Positions 47,414-57,852 of a stretch of DNA of 64,000 nt are shown piece after piece. The DNA comes from Shewanella hafniensis (GTDB taxonomy: Bacteria; Pseudomonadota; Gammaproteobacteria; Enterobacterales; Shewanellaceae), in assembly GCF_019655335.1 (NCBI RefSeq), contig NZ_BPFD01000004.1:62001-126000 (forward strand). The letters are read 5' to 3'. Each line of letters starts with the position of its first letter. The stretch's first letter is position 1. Below the pieces are notes generated by a model, which saw only the letters and a program-made list of their open reading frames with translations, ran no database searches and was not told the origin of the DNA. Made by a program: the position numbers and the translations under genes.

Positions 47414-48772
47414 CTAAGAAGCCGTTTCTAAAGTTTGATTCGGTAAGATACGGGCAAAATAACTTTGGGTTTCGGCGATGATGATATGCCTCAAGCCCAC
47501 AATGGCAATCAAGTTTGGAATCGCCATCAAGCCATTAACCGTATCGGCCAGCAACCAAATCACATCGAGCTTGATAAAAGCACCACCCGCGATCAACACC
47601 AAAAACACCACTTGATACAAGCGTAAACCGCGCTCGCCGACTAAGTAGTACCAACAGCGCTCGCCGTAATAATGCCAGCCTAGAATCGTCGTGAAGGCAA
47701 AACACACCAGCGCAATGGTCACCAGATACTGACCCACAACCGCTGAGCCGCCGAGGGCAAACGCCGCGCTCGTCATCGCCGCGCCCGCAGTTTCACCACT
47801 CCACACACCTGTGATGATCAGCACTAAGCCCGTCATAGTGCAAATAATGATGGTATCGAAGAAGGTGCCCGTCATACTGACTAAACCTTGCTCAACGGGT
47901 TCATTGGTCTTAGCGGCAGCCGCTGCAATCGGCGCGCTACCAAGACCTGATTCATTGGAAAACACGCCGCGAGCAATACCGATTTGAATCGCCTGCGCCA
48001 CTGTCGCCCCTAAAAAACCTCCCGCTGCCGAGAGTGGCGTAAAGGCCGATTCAATCACTAAACCTAAGGCGGGTAAAATTTGCTCAGAAAATCCCACTAA
48101 AATCCACACGCAGGCCAGCACATAACCAATCGACATGGCAGGCACTAGCTTTTGCGCCACATTAGAAATGCGCTTAACCCCACCTAAAGTAACGGCGGCA
48201 ACGAGCACTGTCAGCACGGTCGCCGTCAACCAAGTCGGTACTTCAAAGGCAATCGTCAGCGCATCGCTGATGGCGTTAACCTGCGCAAAAGTACCAATAC
48301 CGAAAAAGGCCACACCAACCCCAAATAGAGCGAACAATTTCGCCATCCAAGGCAGACCAAGACCGCGCTCGATATAGTACATAGGGCCACCCGCAATCTG
48401 CCCGCGCGCATCGGTCATGCGATATTTTACTGCGAGCATACACTCGGCATATTTAGTCGCCATGCCAAAAAATGCCGCCAGCCACATCCAAAATAACGCC
48501 CCAGGACCGCCCATTTTGATGGCCGTCGCCACACCGACAATATTGCCCGTGCCTATGGTGGCGGACAAGGCAGTACAAAGCGCTGCGAAGGACGATAAAT
48601 CCCCATGACCTTTTGCCGGTTTAAATAACAATCCCAGCGCCATAGGCAGACGAAAAACTTGGATAAGCTTGAGGCGTGCAGTGAGGTAAATCCCCGTGCC
48701 CACCAGCAAACAAAGGGTGATTGGGCCCCAGACGATGCCATTAATACTGGCAAGAAAAGCTTGAAAACTCAT
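47414..48772 (-). CDS. AGCS family alanine/glycine:cation symporter
   Basis: 452 residues with about ten hydrophobic segments. Family blocks are FAALCTALSATIGTGNIVGVATAI, PMYYIERGLGLPW, FSNESGLGSAPIAAAAAK and LVTIALVCFAFTTILGW. Inner-membrane sodium-driven uptake of alanine or glycine. Start ATG has GAGGA five bases upstream. Its 838-bp upstream region contains a tandem glycine riboswitch, which points to glycine as the transported or sensed amino acid. A gap of 90 bp separates the stop from the hybrid kinase leader. Confidence 0.93.
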   Translation of the reverse strand: MSFQAFLASINGIVWGPITLCLLVGTGIYLTARLKLIQVFRLPMALGLLFKPAKGHGDLSSFAALCTALSATIGTGNIVGVATAIKMGGPGALFWMWLAAFFGMATKYAECMLAVKYRMTDARGQIAGGPMYYIERGLGLPWMAKLFALFGVGVAFFGIGTFAQVNAISDALTIAFEVPTWLTATVLTVLVAAVTLGGVKRISNVAQKLVPAMSIGYVLACVWILVGFSEQILPALGLVIESAFTPLSAAGGFLGATVAQAIQIGIARGVFSNESGLGSAPIAAAAAKTNEPVEQGLVSMTGTFFDTIIICTMTGLVLIITGVWSGETAGAAMTSAAFALGGSAVVGQYLVTIALVCFAFTTILGWHYYGERCWYYLVGERGLRLYQVVFLVLIAGGAFIKLDVIWLLADTVNGLMAIPNLIAIVGLRHIIIAETQSYFARILPNQTLETAS

Positions 48773-48942
48773 GATATTCCTCGAATATTAAACAACAAAA
48801 TTAATAAACGGAGGAGGAAAAGAAATGGCTGTGACGCGCCGCAGTCGGACGCTATTGCAAACTATTTTTACTTAATCTCGACTGAGAATCGCCCCAGCTG
48901 AACGCGAAATGCGCAGCAAGCGAGTCCTCTAAACGAGTGCTT

Positions 48943-49023
48943 TTAATAGATGCAAAAGTGCGCTATCTCAAGCAAAGGGTAAAAATAGCCCACGACGACA
49001 AACGACAGGGACTGTGCAGTCAT
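48943..49023 (-). CDS. Candidate 26-residue leader peptide directly after the glycine riboswitch
   Basis: ATG at 49021-49023 follows AGAGGAGAGG, the 3' strand of the last aptamer's P1 stem, and TAA is at 48943-48945. The peptide begins MTAQSLSFVVVGYFYPLLEI and ends AHFCIY, hydrophobic in its middle. Its ribosome site would be hidden when the aptamer's P1 forms, so ligand could switch its translation. No homologue is known to me; a chance frame cannot be excluded. Confidence 0.35.
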   Translation of the reverse strand: MTAQSLSFVVVGYFYPLLEIAHFCIY

Positions 49024-49296
49024 CCTCTCCTCTGTCCTTTTGCCTGAGCGTTTCGCGTCGCGGTTCAATAACACCACGACACTTTCGCCTTCGGCGCCAC
49101 CTGATTGCACAATGAGTGCAACTGGTAGTCTCTCCAGAGGCTCGTCCAGTAACAGTCCACGCCTATCGGCACCTGAAAGAGTGCTTTGTTTTTATGGGAA
49201 GATTCGATTCAATAAAACCGTCGCTTCAAATAAAACCAAAGTTGCCTCGTCGGTGTGGGGTCAATTCCCCACTCTCCTGCTACCTTCATCCGAACG
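49024..49296 (-). ncRNA. Tandem glycine riboswitch
   Basis: Read on the minus strand: aptamer 1 has AGGAGAGTGGGG, the ACACCGACGAGGCAA core and a long P3 extension, then CTCTTTCAGGTGCCGATAGG; a linker ACTGTTACTGGACGAG follows; aptamer 2 has CCTCTGGAGAGACTACC, AGGTGGCGCCGAAGGCG and CTCAGGCAAAAGGACAGAGG. These are the conserved glycine-aptamer cores (GGAGAG, CCGAAGG, CTCAGGCAAAAGGACAGAG). It lies about 250 bp upstream of the AGCS symporter, a usual target of this riboswitch. Whether it acts as an on- or off-switch here is not visible. Confidence 0.9.
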
Positions 49297-49610
49297 GATT
49301 GTTAGATTGAGATTAACTCCCAAGCTAACAGGACGCACAGAATGCAACAAACGCGGCGTCAGCTCAAGCCGTTTGCTCACAGTTCGTCGAGGATTTAATT
49401 CAATTGACTATTTTTACGGCAAGTGACGATTTATGTTTTGTGATCCCGTTTATGATCCCGTTTATGATCCCATTACAGGAAAAATCAGTATCTATCTGAA
49501 TAGAAAATGCTTTATCTTGAACACGGGATTGCAATGCTAAATTGCAGCCAGGATATGTTGCAAACACTGCTTACCACATAAGCCGCCAATGGATATAAAG
49601 GAGTTGCTCA

Positions 49611-50303
49611 ATGGCCGACGTCGCTAAACCAAATCCGGTCGCCAAGCTTAACCAAGTCAGCAAGGGCTTTCGCGATGGCGAGCAATATCATCAAGTGCTG
49701 CAAGCGGTCAATCTACAGATCCACAGGGGTGAAACCGTCGCACTCACAGGCCCCAGCGGCAGCGGTAAGAGCACCTTACTCAACCTGATCGCCGGTTTTG
49801 AAACACCAGACTCGGGCGAAATATTGCTAGAACAAGCGTCCACCTCCACTTGGCAAGATAAAGAGTGGAGCCGTTTCAGGCGCGATTCCTTGGGCGTTGT
49901 GTTTCAGCAATTTAACTTACTCACGCCCCTAAACGTGAAAGACAATATCGCCTTCTCCTTAAGTTTAACCGCGCAGCCATGGTCGCCTTGGTGTGACTAT
50001 CTGGTTGAAAAACTCGGGCTCTTACCATTACTTCATCGCCCAGTTGAAGCCCTGTCCGGCGGTCAACAACAGCGGGTCGCCATCGCCCGCGCCTTAGCCC
50101 ATAAACCGACCTTGCTGCTAGCCGACGAACCCACAGGTAACTTAGATGATGTATCGGGTAAGCAAGTCATGGCATTACTGTGTGAACTGGCGCGAGAAAG
50201 CCAAACCAGTATCTTAATGGTGACCCACAGCGAAGAGTGCGCCGCCTTTATGCAAAAACGTTGGCACTTATCCCAAGGTGCAGTCGCTATCTATGAACAA
50301 TAA
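49611..50303 (+). CDS. ABC transporter ATPase (LolD/AttE-like)
   Basis: 230 residues. Walker A GPSGSGKST near residue 50, Q-loop, signature LSGGQQQRVAIARAL, Walker B LLLADEPTGNLDD, H-loop VTHS. AAGGAG lies nine bases before the ATG. The next gene, an FtsX-type permease, overlaps by 11 bp, and an AttH-like lipoprotein follows, so the three form one operon. Such ATPases drive MacB/LolCDE-type mechanotransmission rather than substrate passage. Confidence 0.92.
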   Translation: MADVAKPNPVAKLNQVSKGFRDGEQYHQVLQAVNLQIHRGETVALTGPSGSGKSTLLNLIAGFETPDSGEILLEQASTSTWQDKEWSRFRRDSLGVVFQQFNLLTPLNVKDNIAFSLSLTAQPWSPWCDYLVEKLGLLPLLHRPVEALSGGQQQRVAIARALAHKPTLLLADEPTGNLDDVSGKQVMALLCELARESQTSILMVTHSEECAAFMQKRWHLSQGAVAIYEQ

Positions 50304-52947
50304 ACCGCTCACTAAGGCGACTCCCACAGAGCTTAAGCAGATAGAACTTAAGCAAACTGAACTTAAGCAAACTTGGCTGAGGCTGACGTGGCTCAGCCTA
50401 AAGGTGTTTATCGCCCATTATCGCCATGCGCCCATACAAGCAGGAGCCATTCTGCTCGGTATCGCCTTGGCCGTGACGCTACTTATTGGGGTTAAAGCGA
50501 CCAACGATAATGCCGTGCGCAGCTATAGCGATGCGACTGAGCTTTTGAGTCAACGCGCCGATGTACTACTCACGCCGCCCCTAGCGCAAAACACCTTAGA
50601 TGAGTCCGTCTATTTCGACTTAAGACGGGCCGGATTAAGTCAGAGTCTCGCCGTGGTTAATGGCAAAATCTCCGGTAAGAATGGTCAGTTTTGGCAACTG
50701 GAAGGCAGCGATCTGATTGCCGCATTAACGCTACAAAAATCGAGAAGTTACGCCTCGACTGAAACGCACTCAACCACCTCGCCGCAGATGAATGACTTGC
50801 CGCTTGCCGATCTGCTCAACGGCGCCCCCACAGTGATAATGAGCCGCAGCCTAGCCGACAAAGTAGCGCCAGAGGGTAAACTTGTTTTAGAAAATAGCAC
50901 CTTAGATGTCATTGCAATTGATGATAATTTTGGCCTCGGCAGCGCCATCTTGGCCGATATTTCCCTCGCCCAGCAATTACTGAACATGCAAGGCCGATTA
51001 AGCTATATCGCCATGTTCAGCGAGCGAGAAAACTTACCTCAACTAAAATCCCAACTCGACGCTTTAGGCATCACGCCGCAAAAGGCCAGTTTTAGCCAGC
51101 AAGATCAAGGCCAAGCGCTGATAGCGCTGACCCGCAGTTTTCATCTTAATCTCAATGCCATGAGCATGTTAGCCTTCGTTGTCGGCCTCTTTATCGCCTA
51201 CAATGGTGTGCGCTACAGCCTAATGAAACGGCAAAAACTATTAGTGCAGTTATTACAACAGGGAATCGAGCGCCGCGCCTTGATGACGGCGCTAATGTTC
51301 GAATTAATTTTGTTGGTGGTCATAGGCTCAAGTTTGGGCTTTATCAGTGGTTTACAACTCAGCCACTGGCTGCAACCTATGGTCGCCATGACCCTAGAGC
51401 AAATGTATGGCGCCCATTTACTCCCTGGAATTTGGCAATGGACTTGGCTTTTTGAAGCAATTGCCCTCACCTTAATTGCCGCACTCGGGGCTTGCTTGCC
51501 CTTGTATTTAGATCTTACCCGCCAAGCACTGGCACAAGGGGCGAATCGTTATCAGCAAATGCAGGCGCACCGCAAAACCCATAGCATTCAATTTGCCTTA
51601 GCCTGCGGCTTACTGACCGTAGCGGCGCTGCTATTTCCTTTCAGTCAAAGCTATAACATCAGCTTAGTGTTGCTCGGCATCGTCGCTATCGCTATTCCCT
51701 TATTGTTGCCGCAATTATTGCATTGGGGCGTCAGTGCGTTAATGCCCTTGGCACGTCCCGGATTATGGCAATATCTGCTCGCCGAAACCCGCGAGCTTAT
51801 CGCACCGCTTTCCCTTGCAATGATGGCGATCTTACTGGCGCTCAGTGCCAATGTGTCAATGAACACCCTAGTGGGAAGCTTCGAGCAAACCCTGCGAACT
51901 TGGCTTGAAACTCGCTTGCATGCCGATCTCTATATCCGCCCACCAAGCCAGCGTATCGACACGATTCAAACCCAATTGATGCACGATCCTAGAGTCAGCG
52001 GTCTTTATCAGCAGTGGCAGATTGAAGCCCAGCTTTCACTGCCAGTTTCGACGGATAATCCGAGCGAGCAGACGATTCCGGTGAGCCTACTCAGCCGCGA
52101 TGAATTTTCGACTCGGCACACTAGTGCACTAAAAGAAAGCCTACCGACTCTGTGGCAATCCTACTTTAATGCTCCCGTGATCTTAGTGAGCGAGCCCTTA
52201 GCCATTAAATATCAATTGCAGCTTGGCGATAGCGTGTCATTGGATGCACTTAAACAAACCGGTAACAGCCAAGCCATTATCGGCGGCATTTATTATGACC
52301 ACGGCAATACCCGCAACGAGGTGATTATCAGCCAGCCACTTTGGCAAAAGGCACAGTTACCTTTACTACCAGTAAGTTTGGCAGCGAGTTTTCATGGCAA
52401 TGAGCAAGGCAGTAGGATAAGCGAAGCACAGCTCGATCAACTACAAGCCCAGCTGGCGACTGAGTTAGGTTTATCCCAAGCTGAAATCTACAGCCAAACT
52501 AAGATTAAAACCCAAGCTATCGCCATGTTTAAGCGGACTTTTTCGATTACCTTAGTGCTGAATAGTTTAACGCTGATTGTCGCCGCAATTGGCCTTTTTA
52601 GTGCCTGCTTAATGTTAACTCAGGCAAGGCAGGCGCCACTGGCACGGCTGTACTCCTTAGGTGTGAGTCGTAATGCGCTGCGCGCTATGGTATTTATGCA
52701 GATGCTGATTGTGGTGCTGATTACTTGTCTACTTGCTATGCCAACGGGCGCGCTGTTAGGTTACCTACTCATCAACAAGATCACCTTGCAAGCCTTTGGC
52801 TGGACGATAAAAATGATTTGGGATTGGCAAGCCTATGGCAAAGCAATACTGATTGCCTTAACCACCTGCACCTTAGCCGTACTCTTACCGCTATATTGGC
52901 AAACCCGTAAACCTCTGGTCGCCAGTCTGCAACAGGAGACACTGTGA
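50293..52947 (+). CDS. FtsX-like permease (fused AttF/AttG-type)
   Basis: 884 residues from the ATG at 50293, which overlaps the ATPase stop. It has one N-terminal TM (residues 40-62), a periplasmic domain to about 290, a cluster of TM helices to about 530, a second large periplasmic region (545-740) and three C-terminal TM helices. The two FtsX units in one chain fit a fusion of AttF and AttG. Near the N-terminus ELKQ recurs three times from a 15-bp direct repeat. It may export or extract a lipid or amphipathic compound with the AttH-like lipoprotein; substrate unknown. Confidence 0.88.
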   Translation: MNNKPLTKATPTELKQIELKQTELKQTWLRLTWLSLKVFIAHYRHAPIQAGAILLGIALAVTLLIGVKATNDNAVRSYSDATELLSQRADVLLTPPLAQNTLDESVYFDLRRAGLSQSLAVVNGKISGKNGQFWQLEGSDLIAALTLQKSRSYASTETHSTTSPQMNDLPLADLLNGAPTVIMSRSLADKVAPEGKLVLENSTLDVIAIDDNFGLGSAILADISLAQQLLNMQGRLSYIAMFSERENLPQLKSQLDALGITPQKASFSQQDQGQALIALTRSFHLNLNAMSMLAFVVGLFIAYNGVRYSLMKRQKLLVQLLQQGIERRALMTALMFELILLVVIGSSLGFISGLQLSHWLQPMVAMTLEQMYGAHLLPGIWQWTWLFEAIALTLIAALGACLPLYLDLTRQALAQGANRYQQMQAHRKTHSIQFALACGLLTVAALLFPFSQSYNISLVLLGIVAIAIPLLLPQLLHWGVSALMPLARPGLWQYLLAETRELIAPLSLAMMAILLALSANVSMNTLVGSFEQTLRTWLETRLHADLYIRPPSQRIDTIQTQLMHDPRVSGLYQQWQIEAQLSLPVSTDNPSEQTIPVSLLSRDEFSTRHTSALKESLPTLWQSYFNAPVILVSEPLAIKYQLQLGDSVSLDALKQTGNSQAIIGGIYYDHGNTRNEVIISQPLWQKAQLPLLPVSLAASFHGNEQGSRISEAQLDQLQAQLATELGLSQAEIYSQTKIKTQAIAMFKRTFSITLVLNSLTLIVAAIGLFSACLMLTQARQAPLARLYSLGVSRNALRAMVFMQMLIVVLITCLLAMPTGALLGYLLINKITLQAFGWTIKMIWDWQAYGKAILIALTTCTLAVLLPLYWQTRKPLVASLQQETL

Positions 52948-54170
52948 TGAAGACATTCAATCTGAACAGTATTATGTGGGCAGTGGTGGGCTTAATGCTT
53001 CTCGGCGGCTGTGATAAAACACCATCGCCCCCAAATACTCAGTCCAAATCTATGGCCAATGTGGTGGGGAAAACCTCAACTAATCAAGATGATTTGGCCT
53101 TTGCCCCTGTTGTTCCCGGCTATAAATTTAAGTTTCCGCGGGATCACTTAGCGCACAATCACTTTCGCCAAGAATGGTGGTATCTGACCGCCAATTTAAC
53201 CACAGAAACAGGTGAGCAACTCGGCGCTCAGTGGACGCAGTTTAGAGTTGCCCTTAACCCCACAGATTTGCAAGCAACCTTTCCACACACAACAGATCCA
53301 CAAACAGCAACTCCGCAAGCAACTGATGCAACACCCAAAAGTGAATCAACTTGGGCGACTCAGCAGCTTTACTTGGCCCACAGCGCATTAACCTCGAGTC
53401 AAACCCATCTGGCTCACGAAAAGTGGTCGCGCCGCCATAGCGAATTTGCCGAGGTGAAATTAGATCCCTATCAAATCCGCCTCGATAACTGGCGCTGGCA
53501 GAGCGAAACCAATGCACTCTTTCCCGCCACATTAACGGTGGAGAATCCTGATTTTAGCTACCGACTTCAGCTGAATAGCCAAGCACCACTGCAATTCCAA
53601 GGCACTAACGGCTATAGCCTTAAAAGTCGCGATGGCCAAGTGGCCTCTTACTATTACAGCCAACCCTTTATCGAAATATCAGGTGAAATCAACCGCAATG
53701 GCAAAGTGGAGCGAGTCACAGGCCAAGGCTGGCTCGACAGGGAGTGGAGCTCACAATTTCTCACTAAAACGCAACAGGGCTGGGATTGGTTCGCGCTCAG
53801 GCTAAACGATGGCTCGACGCTGATGTTGTTTCAGCTACGGGATCAGTCTCCAGCTGAGTCCGCAAAGAATGCGCCTATTTCGGCATTTTATAGCGCCAGA
53901 AGAATGTTTGCCGATGGCACTGGGCGCAACATCAATTCCACTGACAATCCCAATGACATTCAGATGACGCCTCTTAAATGGCAACACACAGTCAATGGCG
54001 ACTATCCCGTCAGCTGGCAAGTTAAGATCCCCAGCGAGAATATCGATCTCACTATCACCCCGCTCAATCCTAATAGCGCTATGCCATTATCAACGCCCTA
54101 CTGGGAAGGCCCTGTGCAGCTCTCTGGCAGCCATACTGGTACAGGTTATATGGAACTGACGGGCTATTAA
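52947..54170 (+). CDS. AttH-like lipoprotein with carotenoid 1,2-hydratase-type lipocalin domain
   Basis: 407 residues from the ATG at 52947 (one-base overlap with the permease stop; a GTG one codon earlier is the alternative). Lipoprotein signal with LMLLGGCDK lipobox. Then PGYKFKFPRDHLAHNHFRQEWWYLTANL and GWLDREWSSQFLTKTQQGWDWFALRL, which are family blocks of the CrtC/AttH domain. Residues about 107-135 are a Thr/Gln/Pro-rich insertion (TDPQTATPQATDATPK). Last gene of the transporter operon. It probably works in the periplasm as the transporter's partner. Confidence 0.88.
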   Translation: MKTFNLNSIMWAVVGLMLLGGCDKTPSPPNTQSKSMANVVGKTSTNQDDLAFAPVVPGYKFKFPRDHLAHNHFRQEWWYLTANLTTETGEQLGAQWTQFRVALNPTDLQATFPHTTDPQTATPQATDATPKSESTWATQQLYLAHSALTSSQTHLAHEKWSRRHSEFAEVKLDPYQIRLDNWRWQSETNALFPATLTVENPDFSYRLQLNSQAPLQFQGTNGYSLKSRDGQVASYYYSQPFIEISGEINRNGKVERVTGQGWLDREWSSQFLTKTQQGWDWFALRLNDGSTLMLFQLRDQSPAESAKNAPISAFYSARRMFADGTGRNINSTDNPNDIQMTPLKWQHTVNGDYPVSWQVKIPSENIDLTITPLNPNSAMPLSTPYWEGPVQLSGSHTGTGYMELTGY

Positions 54171-54251
54171 CGTCTTATATATACTAAACAATGTGAATAT
54201 AACTAATTATTCCTAAATATGTTCTATCGCAGGATTTTGCAAGCATGCACG

Positions 54252-54491
54252 TCAGCGATTGCTCTTACTCAGAAATTTTATAAACACCTGTAATTGGTAA
54301 AAAAGTATAGGATTCCTATCTACACACTTGTGGCTTCCGTTAATGTTCACGGGTTCCAGATATGCACAATAGTATTCTCCATAAATGTACTCATCACTAT
54401 GCCCTAGTGACGACAGTGCTAACCGCTTAAATATCAAACTGAGAGTTAGATCACTCGCAAAACTTTGATCCGGATCGACTATCGCTTTCAA
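54252..54491 (-). CDS. Small hypothetical protein, uncertain
   Basis: 79 residues from a TTG at 54491; the same frame stays open about 27 codons further upstream without ATG (EQTSADTGESRPDKKCGYTS). Composition looks protein-like (SLGHSDEYIYGEYYCAYLEP), with no signal peptide. It fills the 440-bp gap between the AttH-like gene and napD. It could be a real gene with an unusual start, a fragment, or chance. No family recognised. Confidence 0.25.
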   Translation of the reverse strand: MKAIVDPDQSFASDLTLSLIFKRLALSSLGHSDEYIYGEYYCAYLEPVNINGSHKCVDRNPILFYQLQVFIKFLSKSNR

Positions 54492-54609
54492 TACCTCTTG
54501 AGAGGTATACCCACATTTTTTATCAGGTCTAGACTCGCCTGTATCAGCACTCGTTTGCTCTGCTTTTCCAAATCAAGTAACCGAGTTTACGCCACTACAG
54601 GTCACCCCA

Positions 54610-54879
54610 ATGAGTCAGGAATACCACGTCACTAGCCTTGTGGTGCATGCCGCTCCTAAAGCCTTAAAACAGGTTGAAGCCAATATTTGCGCATTAATGG
54701 GCGCTGATATTCATGCGGTTACGCCAGAAGGGAAATTGGTTGTCACCCTCGAAGGGAGTAGCCAAAGAGCGATTCTTGACAATATTGAAGCCATCAATGC
54801 CCTGTCCGGCGTGTTATCCGCCAGTTTGATTTACCACCAAGTCGCACCTTTAGAACAAGAAAATGAGGAAAAATTATGA
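54610..54879 (+). CDS. napD: NapD, NapA maturation chaperone
   Basis: 89 residues. The NapD block [20 protein letters not shown] and the [19 protein letters not shown] block fit a ferredoxin-like fold that binds the Tat signal of NapA and supports molybdenum cofactor loading. It is a cytosolic protein and overlaps napA by 4 bp. Confidence 0.93.
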   Translation: MSQEYHVTSLVVHAAPKALKQVEANICALMGADIHAVTPEGKLVVTLEGSSQRAILDNIEAINALSGVLSASLIYHQVAPLEQENEEKL

Positions 54880-57371
54880 GCATAAGCCGCCGCGAGTTTC
54901 TCAAGGCCAACGCTGCGGTTGCCGCCGCAACAGCCGTTGGCGTCACGCTTCCCATTAAAATGGTTGAAGCCGCCGAGCAGCCAGACAATATCAAATGGGA
55001 TAAAGCCCCATGCCGCTTCTGCGGTGTGGGTTGTAGCGTATTAGTGGGCACCCAAGCGGGCAAAGTAGTCGCCACTAAGGGCGATCCTGAGAGTCCAGTC
55101 AACCGTGGCCTTAACTGTATCAAGGGCTATTTTTTATCGAAAATCATGTACGGCAAAGACAGATTAACTACGCCATTGCTGCGGATGAAAGACGGCAAAT
55201 ACCATAAAGAAGGTGAGTTTACCCCAGTCAGTTGGGATATGGCCTTCGATACAATGGCCGCTAAGTGGAAACACAGCCTCGCCACTAAAGGCCCGACGTC
55301 AGTGGGTATGTTCGGCTCAGGCCAATGGACTATTTGGGAAGGTTATGCCGCCTCTAAATTGCATAAAGCCGGTTTCCTCACCAACAATATCGACCCTAAC
55401 GCGCGCCACTGTATGGCATCGGCCGTGGGTGGCTTTATGCGTACCTTCGGTATCGATGAACCCATGGGTTGTTATGACGATTTAGAAGCCGCCGATCACT
55501 TTGTGCTCTGGGGCGCCAACATGGCCGAGATGCACCCAATTCTGTGGGCACGATTATCCGACCGCCGCTTAAGCCACAAAGACTGCCGCGTACATGTGCT
55601 GTCGACCTTTGAGAACCGCAGCTTCGATTTAGCCGATAACCCTATGGTGTTCCGCCCACAATCGGACTTAGTGATCCTCAACTATATCGCCAATTACATT
55701 ATTCAAAATAAAGCCGTTAATACCGACTTTGTTAGCAAACACACTAAGTTTGCCCTTGGGGTAGATGATATCGGCTATGGCCTGCGTCCAGATCATCCAT
55801 TAGAGAAAAAGGCTAAAAATCCAGGCAATGGTAAATCGACACCGATTAGCTTTGACGAGTATGCCAAGTTTGTCAGCACTTATACGCTGGAATATGCCGC
55901 CAAGATGAGTGGTATTGAACCCGAAAAATTAGAAACCTTAGCCAAAGCCTATGCCGATCCTAAGGTTAAAGTCATGAGTCTGTGGACTATGGGCATTAAC
56001 CAACACGTTCGCGGCGTGTGGGCGAACAACATGCTTTACAACATCCATTTGCTCACGGGCAAAATTGCCACACCGGGTAACAGTCCATTCTCGTTAACCG
56101 GTCAACCTTCGGCTTGCGGTACTGCACGTGAAGTCGGCACCTTTGCCCATCGTTTACCCGCCGATATGGAAGTCACTAACGACAAGCACCGCGCCATTAC
56201 CGAAAAACTATGGCAAGTACCTGCTGGGACGATTCCCGCCAAACCTGGCTACCATGCCGTACTCCAGAGCCGGATGCTCAAAGATGGCAAGCTCAACTGC
56301 TACTGGACTATGTGTACCAATAATATGCAGGCAGGCCCCAACATCAACGATGAAATCTATCCAGGTTTCCGTAATCCAGAAAACTTTATCGTGGTTTCAG
56401 ATCCCTATCCAACCATCACAGCTATGGCGGCAGATTTAATTTTGCCAACGGCAATGTGGGTCGAGAAAGAAGGCGCTTACGGCAACGCCGAGCGCCGTAC
56501 TCATATGTGGCATCAGCAAGTAAAAGCCCCAGAAGGCGCAACCTCAGATCTGTGGCAACTCGTCGAGTTTTCAAAACGCTTTAAAGTGTCTGAAGTCTGG
56601 CCAGTTGAGTTAATCGCTAAGCAACCAGAATATGCGGATAAAACCTTGTATGAAGTACTATTCGCTAACGGTGTGATCGACAAATTCCCAACTTCCGATT
56701 GCAAAGCAGCGCTCAACGATGAGAGCGAACACTTTGGTTTCTATATACAAAAAGGCATTTTTGAAGAATACGCCACTTTCGGTCGTGGCCATGGCCATGA
56801 TCTAGCCGACTTTGACCGTTACCACGAAACCCGCGGCCTACGCTGGCCAGTCGTTAATGGCAAAGAAACCCTTCGCCGTTTCGTTGAGGGGAGCGACCCT
56901 TATGTCAAAGCGGGTGAAGGCTTTAAATTCTATGGTAAGCCAGATGGTAAAGCGGTGATCTTCGCCCTACCTTACGAGCCCGCCGCCGAAGAGCCGAATG
57001 CAGAATACGATCTGTGGATGTCGACTGGCCGCGTGCTGGAACATTGGCACACAGGCTCGATGACCGCACGCGTACCAGAGCTTTACCGTGCCTACCCCGA
57101 CGCGCAGATTTTCATGCATCCAGAGGATGCCAAAGCCCGCGGCGTACAACGTGGTGACGAAGTCATAGTGGCCTCACCGCGCGGTGAAGTGAAAACCCGA
57201 GTTGAAACTAAAGGCCGTAACAAACCGCCACGCGGCGTGGTATTTATGCCCTTCTTCGATGCGCGCCAGTTAGTCAATAAACTGATTTTGGATGCGACCG
57301 ATCCCCTATCAAAAGAAACTGACTTTAAAAAGTGCCCAGTCAAAGTCACCAAGGCGGAGAATAACCAATGA
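54876..57371 (+). CDS. napA: NapA, periplasmic nitrate reductase catalytic subunit
   Basis: 831 residues. Tat signal [18 protein letters not shown]; a [4Fe-4S] site with CRFCGVGC and the later Cys in GLNCIKGY; the Mo-coordinating Cys in [10 protein letters not shown] at about residue 178; and the molybdopterin guanine dinucleotide domains through the C-terminus ([15 protein letters not shown]). It reduces nitrate to nitrite in the periplasm with electrons from NapB. Length and motifs are complete. napB overlaps by 4 bp. Confidence 0.96.
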   Translation: MSISRREFLKANAAVAAATAVGVTLPIKMVEAAEQPDNIKWDKAPCRFCGVGCSVLVGTQAGKVVATKGDPESPVNRGLNCIKGYFLSKIMYGKDRLTTPLLRMKDGKYHKEGEFTPVSWDMAFDTMAAKWKHSLATKGPTSVGMFGSGQWTIWEGYAASKLHKAGFLTNNIDPNARHCMASAVGGFMRTFGIDEPMGCYDDLEAADHFVLWGANMAEMHPILWARLSDRRLSHKDCRVHVLSTFENRSFDLADNPMVFRPQSDLVILNYIANYIIQNKAVNTDFVSKHTKFALGVDDIGYGLRPDHPLEKKAKNPGNGKSTPISFDEYAKFVSTYTLEYAAKMSGIEPEKLETLAKAYADPKVKVMSLWTMGINQHVRGVWANNMLYNIHLLTGKIATPGNSPFSLTGQPSACGTAREVGTFAHRLPADMEVTNDKHRAITEKLWQVPAGTIPAKPGYHAVLQSRMLKDGKLNCYWTMCTNNMQAGPNINDEIYPGFRNPENFIVVSDPYPTITAMAADLILPTAMWVEKEGAYGNAERRTHMWHQQVKAPEGATSDLWQLVEFSKRFKVSEVWPVELIAKQPEYADKTLYEVLFANGVIDKFPTSDCKAALNDESEHFGFYIQKGIFEEYATFGRGHGHDLADFDRYHETRGLRWPVVNGKETLRRFVEGSDPYVKAGEGFKFYGKPDGKAVIFALPYEPAAEEPNAEYDLWMSTGRVLEHWHTGSMTARVPELYRAYPDAQIFMHPEDAKARGVQRGDEVIVASPRGEVKTRVETKGRNKPPRGVVFMPFFDARQLVNKLILDATDPLSKETDFKKCPVKVTKAENNQ

Positions 57372-57799
57372 AAAAAATACTCACCTTAACTGCATTACTT
57401 ATCGGCATAGCGGGCTGTTCCGGTCAGCAAGCCGACACTAATGCAGCGCCGGTTAACATTCAATCCCTCGCAGGAAACATGGCGATCACCGACATTCGCC
57501 CAGCCGATGCCATGGCGATTTATCCCAGTCGCGGCACCGCCATTGAGCGCAGTTTTAGCGAGCAACCACCGCTCATCCCACATAAGGACGATTACAAGAT
57601 CACCTTAGATAAAAATGGCTGTTTAAGCTGCCATAGTTGGGACAAGGCAAAACGCATGAAAGCCACGCCTGTCGCTAAGTCCCATGTGATTGATGATAAA
57701 GGCACAGTGAACGGACATAACTATTTCTGTACTCAATGCCATGTCGCTCAAGCCGAAAACAAGCAACCACTCGTTGAGAATCAATTCTCCGGCAAGTAA
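57368..57799 (+). CDS. napB: NapB, diheme cytochrome c subunit
   Basis: 143 residues. Lipoprotein-like or Sec signal (LIGIAGCSG), then two heme motifs CLSCH (about residue 84) and CTQCH (about residue 120) with [10 protein letters not shown] and VNGHNYFC blocks of the family. It carries electrons to NapA. A strong terminator follows, so the operon as seen is napDAB. Neither napGH nor napC is present, so the electron donor must be elsewhere, plausibly CymA. Confidence 0.94.
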   Translation: MKKILTLTALLIGIAGCSGQQADTNAAPVNIQSLAGNMAITDIRPADAMAIYPSRGTAIERSFSEQPPLIPHKDDYKITLDKNGCLSCHSWDKAKRMKATPVAKSHVIDDKGTVNGHNYFCTQCHVAQAENKQPLVENQFSGK

Positions 57800-57819
57800 A
57801 TCTCCATCCCCTGCAGAGC

Positions 57820-57852
57820 AAAGCCACCCGAGTTTATAGGGTGGCTTTTTTA
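57820..57852 (+). terminator. Terminator of napDAB
   Basis: AAAGCCACCC (57820-57829) pairs with GGGTGGCTTT (57839-57848), then a T-run. Confidence 0.9.
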
